Source of the DNA: Paraherbaspirillum soli
GTDB taxonomy: Bacteria > Pseudomonadota > Gammaproteobacteria > Burkholderiales > Burkholderiaceae_D
Assembly (NCBI RefSeq): GCF_042654985.1
Contig: NZ_JBHSMT010000011.1
Span: 1-26,031 of the forward strand
DNA length: 26,031 nt
Direction: 5' to 3'
The position numbers were made by a program, and so were the translations under genes. Below the pieces are notes generated by a model. That model was not told where the DNA came from. It searched no databases and was given only the letters and a program-made list of their open reading frames with translations. Position 1 is the first letter of the stretch; every line of letters begins with the position of its first letter. Positions 21,430 to 26,031 of this stretch are shown in pieces.

Positions 21430-22341
21430 TCACACGCCTAGATGCCGGCGCGGATTGAAGTCGAGCTCGTGCTGCATCTGCCGATAAATTTCCTGGGCGC
21501 GATGGCTGTGCGCGGTCGGCAAAACTATCTCCAGCTCCATGTACAAATCGCCCGGCGGATGACCCGGCAATCCGCGGCCTTGGAAGCGCAATTTTTTACC
21601 GGCCCGGCTACCGCTCGGTATCTGGATCTCGACCGTGCCGTGCGGCGTCGGCGCTTGCACCGCAGCGCCCAGCGCCGCCTCCCACGGTGTCAGCGGCAGC
21701 GTCAAATAAAGGTCGGCGCCGGCCACGCGATAAAACGGATGCGGCGCGAAGCGAATCAGCAGATAGAGGTCGCCGGCCGGGCCGGAGCCCAAGCCCGGCT
21801 CGCCTTGGCCCGCCAGCCGGATTCGCTGGCCGTCCCTGATGCCCGGCGCAATGCGCGCTTCCACCAGCCGATCGCGGGTGATGCTATTGCCGTTGGCGTC
21901 GCGCGCCGGAAGGTGCAGTTTGAAACTCGGCGTGCCGCCGTGGATCGCGGTTTCCAGCGGGATCGACACTTCGACCTGGCAGTCGCGGCCGGCGGCGTGA
22001 TGCCGGCGTCCAGCAGGCCGATGACTGGCCCAGGCGCCGAAATCGTCTTCGGCGCTAGTGTGCCGATGGCTGCCGTATGGCGCATTGTTCCAATTCGGCC
22101 GTGCGCGGGATCCATATTGCGCGTGCTGCCGTGCGCTCTGCCGGTCGTAGTCGGCGCGTTTGTGCGGGTCGTGCAGCACTTCGTAGGCCTCGGAAACTTT
22201 CTTGAAATGCTCTTCGCCGTCCGGTTCCCGGCTGATGTCGGGATGGTATTTATGTGCAAGTCTGCGATAGGCCCGTTTGATCTCGTCCGCCGTTGCATCG
22301 CGCGTCACGCCAAGCCGCCGGTAGTAATCCTTGAACTCCAT
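21430..22341 (-). CDS. cbpA: CbpA-type DnaJ-class co-chaperone (303 aa)
   Basis: J-domain protein that stimulates DnaK and, as in E. coli CbpA, may bind curved DNA in stationary phase. J domain (residues 1-70) with the invariant HPD at 33-35 (KYHPDIS) and KRADYDRQ at its end. A variable linker (70-120, rich in His and Arg) follows, then two beta-sandwich C-terminal domains: VEVSIPLETAIHGG, ARIAPGIRDGQRIRLAGQGEPG, DLYLLIRFAPHPFYRVAGADLY, PLTPWEAALGAAV and IQIPSGSRAGKKLRFQGRGLPG. There is no Cys-rich zinc finger, which separates it from DnaJ. The ATG at 22341 is preceded by GAGGAG. The modulator gene cbpM is not downstream; a palindromic element is found there. Length is typical of CbpA. Confidence 0.93.
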   Translation of the reverse strand: MEFKDYYRRLGVTRDATADEIKRAYRRLAHKYHPDISREPDGEEHFKKVSEAYEVLHDPHKRADYDRQSARQHAQYGSRARPNWNNAPYGSHRHTSAEDDFGAWASHRPAGRRHHAAGRDCQVEVSIPLETAIHGGTPSFKLHLPARDANGNSITRDRLVEARIAPGIRDGQRIRLAGQGEPGLGSGPAGDLYLLIRFAPHPFYRVAGADLYLTLPLTPWEAALGAAVQAPTPHGTVEIQIPSGSRAGKKLRFQGRGLPGHPPGDLYMELEIVLPTAHSHRAQEIYRQMQHELDFNPRRHLGV

Positions 22342-22396
22342 ATCGCTCCTCAAACATGAAAACTGCGGCTGGTCCGACGCAATATCAAGGTTGTAC

Positions 22397-22837
22397 TTAG
22401 CTCGGACTAATCCCGCATTTAACCTGCTCGCACGTCCCCGATATCACCCAAGTGATGCTGTTGGCATTGGTCTTGGGCGTGACGATCAAGGTAAGGGAGC
22501 CCACTTCCTTGCTGCCCGTCACATTGATCGCCGCCGTCGTCGGCGCAATGTCGACGGTCCCGTACTTCAGCGCCGGCATGGTGGCGATGCCAAGCTTGGC
22601 GCCGCTGTCGCACATGGCGAGATTGCCCGCATTATTCTTTGCGCACATCACGATGGCGAGCTTGATCGGCTCCAGCGCCACGATATTTTCTTGCCACTTG
22701 GTACGCGACACATAATTCTGATACTGCGGGATGGCAACCGCCGCCAACACACCGATAAGCGCCACCACGATCAATGTTTCGATCACCGTCAAACCATGCG
22801 CGATGCGTGCCGTGCAGTACCTCGGATTGCGTTTCAT
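22397..22837 (-). CDS. Type IV pilin-like protein (146 aa)
   Basis: Prepilin with leader MKRNPRYCTARIAHG cleaved by PilD before LTVIETL (position 16; Glu at mature position 5), followed by the hydrophobic assembly helix IVVALIGVLAAVAIPQYQNYVSRTKWQEN. The mature protein is about 131 residues, with a likely disulfide loop near the C-terminus (CEQVKCG) and another Cys pair at CAKNN/CDSG. It looks like a PilA-type major or minor pilin. AGAGGTG lies upstream of the ATG. No other pilus gene is adjacent, so it is an orphan pilin whose machinery must be elsewhere. It is on the same strand as cbpA, but the pilin stop and the cbpA start are 55 bases apart with no functional link evident. Confidence 0.85.
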   Translation of the reverse strand: MKRNPRYCTARIAHGLTVIETLIVVALIGVLAAVAIPQYQNYVSRTKWQENIVALEPIKLAIVMCAKNNAGNLAMCDSGAKLGIATMPALKYGTVDIAPTTAAINVTGSKEVGSLTLIVTPKTNANSITWVISGTCEQVKCGISPS

Positions 22838-22923
22838 ATCGACACCTCTGTAGAGATTTTGTTAGGGTCTGTTGTACCGGATGTATTGAAAACATCCCTA
22901 TCCAGTATAGGTGACAAAAACGC

Positions 22924-22970
22924 AAAAAAAGGAGGATCAGCATGCAATGCAAACTGCATGCTGATCCTCC
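22924..22970 (-). terminator. Strong rho-independent terminator of the ada-alkB operon
   Basis: On the minus strand a perfect 16-bp stem (22931-22946 with 22955-22970; GGAGGATCAGCATGCA and its inverse) with an 8-base loop is followed directly by seven T residues (22924-22930). It lies about 85 bases past the alkB stop and insulates the downstream pilin gene. Confidence 0.93.
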
Positions 22971-23055
22971 AGGGGCCTACATGAAATTTTGGACGAGAAC
23001 GATGTGCCAGGCGGTGCATGCCAACCTGCAACTACTTGATTTTGTTGGATAATTT

Positions 23056-23709
23056 TCAAGCCGCCTGGCGAAACGTCAGGTTGATGCGGCACGCTCCCAG
23101 CAACGGATGATGCCCTTCCTGGATCGGCAGCACGCCGTGAAACCGGAGCCGGGACGGCCCGCCCCACGCCACCACATCGCCATGCGTCAACGGCACCCGG
23201 CTGGGTTTGTCGGTCCGGCGCAAGCCGCCAAACAAAAAAACCGCCGGAAGGCCCAGCGATACCGAAACGATGGGCTGCTCGAAATCGCGCTCATCACGGT
23301 CCTGATGCAGCGATAGCCTGGTCCCCGGCTCATAGCGGTTGATCAAGCAGGCGTCAGGCACAAAGCGGTTGAAGCCAGCCTCGCGCGCCGCATCCTGTGC
23401 CAAGCGCAGAAATGCCGCCGGCATAGTCGGCCAGTGCCGGCCGCTGTTCGGATCGATCGCGTCGTAGCGGTAGCCGCTGCGATCGCTGACCCAGCCCAAC
23501 GCGCCGCAATTGCTCATCGCAACAGACATGACAAAGCCGCCCGGCGTCACCAGGTGGCGGAACGGGGCGACGGCAATCACGTCCCGCAAAGCATCGAGCA
23601 GCGCTTTATCGTCGGCGACGGCAAAGCCGCGCAGCAACAGCGCGCCCGGCGCCAGCGCTTGTTGCCGCAGGCCGCCATGCTCCAGGTCGTCGAACATATC
23701 CAGCGTCAC
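23056..23709 (-). CDS. alkB: AlkB alkylated-DNA repair dioxygenase (217 aa)
   Basis: Fe(II)/2-oxoglutarate dioxygenase that removes methyl groups from 1-methyladenine and 3-methylcytosine by oxidative demethylation. Iron ligands: His135 and Asp137 (LSLHQDRDE) and His191 (RLRFHGV). 2OG-binding arginines: Arg208 and Arg214 (CRINLTFRQAA). Other AlkB blocks are TPGGFVMSVAMSNCGALGW, PDACLINRYEPG and IVSVSLGLPAVFLFGGL; similarity to E. coli AlkB is end to end. The GTG at 23709 is favoured because AAGGA lies at the right distance; an ATG four codons later is possible. Last gene of the ada operon, 9 bases after the 2OG-oxygenase stop. Confidence 0.96.
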   Translation of the reverse strand: MTLDMFDDLEHGGLRQQALAPGALLLRGFAVADDKALLDALRDVIAVAPFRHLVTPGGFVMSVAMSNCGALGWVSDRSGYRYDAIDPNSGRHWPTMPAAFLRLAQDAAREAGFNRFVPDACLINRYEPGTRLSLHQDRDERDFEQPIVSVSLGLPAVFLFGGLRRTDKPSRVPLTHGDVVAWGGPSRLRFHGVLPIQEGHHPLLGACRINLTFRQAA

Positions 23710-23718
23710 TTTGTGTCC

Positions 23719-24456
23719 TTAAATCGCGTCATGAAAAATGATGCCTAGTGTATGGCGATGTCCGGAGCGGATCCGGCTCACGCCGTGCCGCAGATTGACC
23801 CGATACACGCCGCGCGATCCCTGTACCGGCCGCTGATGGACTGCAAATACCACCGTATCGCCTTGCTGCAGCGGCACCACCTCCGGCCGCGACTGCATGC
23901 GCGGCCGCTGTTCGGTCAGCACGAATTCGCCGCCGCTAAAATCGCGTCCCGGCTGCGACAGCAGGATCGCCGCCTGCAGCGGAAAAACGTGCTCGCCGTA
24001 TAGATCCTGATGCAGGCAGTTGTAGTCGTCAGTGCCGTACTGCAACAGCAACGGCGTCGGCCGCAACTGACCGGCCGCATGGCAACGCGCAAGGAAATCT
24101 GCGTGCTGCTCAGGATACCGAACGTCCAGCTCCATCGCCTGGTTCCAGCGATTCGCAATCGGCGCCAGATGCGGATACAGCGAACGGCGCAACTCGGCCA
24201 CCAGCGTCGGCAACGGATAGCGGAAATATTGATACTCGCCGCGTCCGAAACCATGCCGTGCCATCACCACCCGGCTACGAAAAAACTGCTCCTCCGCATA
24301 CAAGCACACCAGCGCCGCGCATTCGTCCGGCGTCAGCAAATGCGGGATGACGGCGCTGCCTTGCGCATCCAGATCCACGGCAACACGCTGCCAATCGACG
24401 CCATCGACTCGGTGCGCCACGCCGACCGGCAACGCCGTTTCCACGCGTGCGTTCAT
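23719..24456 (-). CDS. 2OG-Fe(II) oxygenase embedded in the alkylation-repair operon (245 aa)
   Basis: Second Fe(II)/2-oxoglutarate dioxygenase, not an AlkB homolog. The double-stranded beta-helix core includes His149 and Asp151 (CLHQDLYGEHVFPLQAAILL), SGGEFVLTEQRPRMQS, GDTVVFAVHQRPVQG, His224 (RHGVSRI) and the terminal SGHRHTLGIIFHDA with Arg234 as candidate 2OG ligand. It resembles prolyl-hydroxylase-like proteins that are often encoded beside ada and alkB; the substrate is unknown. The start ATG overlaps the ada stop codon (ATGA), so it is translationally coupled to Ada. Co-transcription with two alkylation-repair genes implies a role in the adaptive response, possibly on alkylated nucleic acid or protein (inference). 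Confidence 0.9.
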   Translation of the reverse strand: MNARVETALPVGVAHRVDGVDWQRVAVDLDAQGSAVIPHLLTPDECAALVCLYAEEQFFRSRVVMARHGFGRGEYQYFRYPLPTLVAELRRSLYPHLAPIANRWNQAMELDVRYPEQHADFLARCHAAGQLRPTPLLLQYGTDDYNCLHQDLYGEHVFPLQAAILLSQPGRDFSGGEFVLTEQRPRMQSRPEVVPLQQGDTVVFAVHQRPVQGSRGVYRVNLRHGVSRIRSGHRHTLGIIFHDAI

Positions 24457-25532
24457 GCCTGCGACTCCCGTTCCAGCAACAATCGCTTGCGCTCGACGCC
24501 CCAGCGGTAGCCCGACAAGCCGCCGTCATTGCGCACCACGCGATGACAAGGAATCGCCACCGCCAGCGCATTGGCGGCGCAGGCTTGTGCCACTGCCCGC
24601 ACCGCTGCCGGCGCACCGATGCGTTTGGCGATCTCGGTATAGCTGGCGGTGGCGCCGACCGGGATTTGCTGCAACGCCTGCCACACCCGCTGCTGAAATG
24701 CTGTGCCCCTGACATCCAACGGCAGATCCAGCCCGATCGCCGGCGCTTCGACAAAACCGACCACCTTCGCTATCAGTTGTTCGAAGCCTTCATCGGCGCC
24801 GATCAGATTGGCGCGTGGAAACCGATCCTGTAAATCGCAGGCCAGCGCAGCCGGATCGTCCCCCATCAGGATCGCGCACACCCCGCGCTCGCTTTGCGCC
24901 ACCAGGATCGCGCCCAGCGAGCATTGACCAATCGCAAAGCGGATCTCGGCGTTCTTGCCACCGGCCCGATAATTGCTCGGCGTCATGCCCAGCACCGCAT
25001 TCGATTTTTCATAAAAGCGGCCGTTGGAGTTATACCCGGCTTCATAAATCGCCTCCGTCACCGAAGCGCTGCGGTCAAGCTCGCTGCGCATCCGTTTGGC
25101 GCGCTGCGCGACCGCGTAGGCCTTCGGCGTCAGCCCGGTAACGGCCTTGAAAATCCGGTGGAAATGATAAGTGCTCAAGCCCGCGTGATCGGCCAGCTGC
25201 TGCAAACTCAGCGCCTCCTGCGCGCTCTCGATCAGCCGGCATGCCTCGGTCACCTTTTGCGCGTGCTGCTCGGATAACGCCTGCTGATCCGGCTTGCACC
25301 GCTTGCAGGGGCGAAATCCGGCCCGCTCGGCCTCCTCGCGGCTGGCGTAAAAACAGACGTTTTCCGGCCGCGGCGGCCGCGCCGCGCACGACGGCCGGCA
25401 ATACACCCCGGTGGTTTTGACCGAGTAATAAAACTTGCCGTCCGACCCTTTATCGTGCGCCAGCATCAAGGCCCAACGCGGATCGTTGGCCGTTGCCGCC
25501 GCGCGCTGCGCAATGTCAGTTGATGCGTTCAT
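24453..25532 (-). CDS. ada: Ada methylated-DNA repair protein and activator (359 aa)
   Basis: Bifunctional sensor and repair enzyme of the adaptive response. The N-terminal domain holds four zinc ligands Cys45, Cys49, Cys76 and Cys79 (GVYCRPSC, CKRC), with Cys45 the methyl acceptor for phosphotriesters that turns the protein into an activator. An AraC-type DNA-binding domain (about 90-180) has LQQLADHAGLSTYHFHRIFKAV. The C-terminal O6-methylguanine methyltransferase domain carries IPCHRVVR with Cys329 as acceptor, and GTAFQQRVWQALQQIPVG. Domain order and length match E. coli Ada (354 aa). The ATG at 25532 follows AAAGGAG; earlier in-frame starts overlap that site. First gene of a three-gene operon with a candidate Ada box about 75 bases upstream. 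Confidence 0.96.
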   Translation of the reverse strand: MNASTDIAQRAAATANDPRWALMLAHDKGSDGKFYYSVKTTGVYCRPSCAARPPRPENVCFYASREEAERAGFRPCKRCKPDQQALSEQHAQKVTEACRLIESAQEALSLQQLADHAGLSTYHFHRIFKAVTGLTPKAYAVAQRAKRMRSELDRSASVTEAIYEAGYNSNGRFYEKSNAVLGMTPSNYRAGGKNAEIRFAIGQCSLGAILVAQSERGVCAILMGDDPAALACDLQDRFPRANLIGADEGFEQLIAKVVGFVEAPAIGLDLPLDVRGTAFQQRVWQALQQIPVGATASYTEIAKRIGAPAAVRAVAQACAANALAVAIPCHRVVRNDGGLSGYRWGVERKRLLLERESQA

Positions 25533-25604
25533 AAGAACTCCTTTCATCAAGCTATCTTATGGAGTTCACTTTATCCATGGCGGCAGCTTAGCGCACTCCG
25601 GGTC

Positions 25605-25617
25605 TTGCTTTTGAATT
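25605..25617 (-). promoter_or_regulatory. Candidate Ada box upstream of ada
   Basis: On the minus strand AATTCAAAAGCAA fits the AAT-N6-GCAA pattern of the E. coli ada promoter. A TAAGAT -10-like hexamer lies at 25554-25559, about 45 bases downstream, with no recognisable -35, as expected for an activator-dependent promoter. The motif is short and could occur by chance. Confidence 0.5.
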
Positions 25618-25650
25618 CGATGCGATGCATTCAAATATGGCAGGACGCTA

Positions 25651-25723
25651 GGGCACCTCGAAAAACTGTAGCGAGCATCACAGGCCAGAGATTGGGCCGC
25701 GCAGTAGGTTTTTCGAGGTGCCC
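25651..25723. mobile_element. 73-bp inverted-repeat element (MITE-like)
   Basis: GGGCACCTCGAAAAAC (25651-25666) is the exact inverse of GTTTTTCGAGGTGCCC (25708-25723), separated by 41 bases. The ends look like insertion-sequence termini. There is no coding capacity and no clear target duplication. Confidence 0.6.
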
Positions 25724-25819
25724 GCCAATAATTGCCATGGCGTCATATTGCGTCTATAGTCGCTCCGTCCCTGCTAAACAGGCACGGGATGAGGTCTAGG
25801 AAGCCTGAGAACAATACCG

Positions 25820-25944
25820 CGCACAACCGCGCTTTGCGGTTGTGCGTTCACTTTTGCTCGTCCTTATGGGCGGCAATGGTGGGGAGCCTTCGGGCTACCG
25901 GTTTTTGGTCTTGTACCGGTCTTCCTACCCTGCCATCTGCCGCC
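25820..25944 (+). ncRNA. Highly structured non-coding stretch, possible phage C4-type RNA
   Basis: An 11-bp perfect hairpin (25820-25830/25836-25846, loop GCTTT) is followed by TTCACTTTTGC. Next comes a closed domain: outer stem GGCGGCA (25869-25875)/TGCCGCC (25938-25944), continued by ATGG (25876-25879)/CCAT (25933-25936). It encloses two hairpins: AGCC-TTCG-GGCT (25885-25896) and ACCGG (25897-25901)/CCGGT (25916-25920). The layout of two hairpins inside a closing stem recalls antisense immunity RNAs of P1/P4-type phages, but I cannot confirm the family. The weak plus-strand frame through it looks like a shadow. Strand is uncertain. Confidence 0.35.
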
Positions 25945-26031
25945 GTGTGTCAAGAACGCAAAAGCCGAAGTATCGGCCGCTGCGATGCTTTATTGAAGAT
26001 GAGGGTCGGCCCCTCGTGATCGGCGTGCAGG
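25945..26031. other. Window end, no gene identified
   Basis: Remaining bases to the right edge. No gene, RNA or repeat could be supported; whatever the structured region belongs to may continue outside the window. Confidence 0.3.

Noticed and set aside
21442..22359. 305-codon plus-strand open frame opposite cbpA
   Set aside because: Shadow of cbpA, whose J domain and C-terminal domains are unmistakable on the minus strand.
25732..26019. 95-codon plus-strand open frame at the right end
   Set aside because: It runs through strong hairpins, lacks a ribosome binding site and has no recognisable domain; the region looks like structured RNA.
1..26031. tRNA, rRNA, tmRNA or riboswitch genes
   Set aside because: I looked for tRNA cloverleafs with CCA ends, rRNA segments and common riboswitch cores and found none, apart from the group II intron tail and the structured region at the right edge.

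Overview
The window looks like a chromosomal segment of a GC-rich betaproteobacterium, most likely Burkholderiales close to Oxalobacteraceae. This is judged from the gene content (YiaA, CbpA, Ada/AlkB, DegP-type protease, TonB receptor, Hcp) and the repeat families; no species is claimed. Coding density is high except for two repeat-rich gaps (about 12.03-13.22 kb and 25.55-26.03 kb).

Left end (1-2.65 kb): the 3' tail of a group II intron (domains V and VI), a small unknown gene, then a minus-strand type VI secretion cargo cassette read hcp, GH24 lysozyme, and two paralogous exported proteins that are the likely immunity proteins. The cargo part is visibly AT-richer than its surroundings and ends in a clear terminator.

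Centre (2.8-12.03 kb): seven tightly spaced plus-strand genes form one apparent operon: TelA-family protein, VWA protein, zinc-ribbon/FHA protein, four-TM membrane protein with a GlnX-like layout, a helical protein, a full-length PknG-type Ser/Thr kinase (zinc ribbons, kinase, TPR), and a zinc-ribbon PP2C phosphatase. A sigma-70-like promoter whose -35 overlaps a perfect palindrome precedes it. The kinase, phosphatase, FHA reader and membrane protein make a complete phospho-signalling circuit resembling the actinobacterial GlnX-GlnH-PknG-GarA pathway, but with no GlnH-type binding protein and with TelA and VWA added. This is the most interesting part of the window.

12.03-18.2 kb: a repeat-rich gap with three REP/RAYT-like palindromes, an imperfect direct repeat and a shortened ParD-like antitoxin remnant; then a lipoprotein, an acyltransferase, YiaA and a DegP/HtrA-type protease.

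18.2-21.4 kb: a TonB-dependent receptor gene bracketed by three copies of a 96-bp MITE-like palindromic element. The 3' end of the receptor gene and its adjacent element are tandemly duplicated.

21.4-26.0 kb: cbpA, a pilin-like gene, a strong terminator, and an alkylation-repair operon (ada, a 2OG-Fe(II) oxygenase gene, alkB) with a candidate Ada box. The last 400 bases hold a small inverted-repeat element and a highly structured, apparently non-coding stretch that may be a phage-type RNA.
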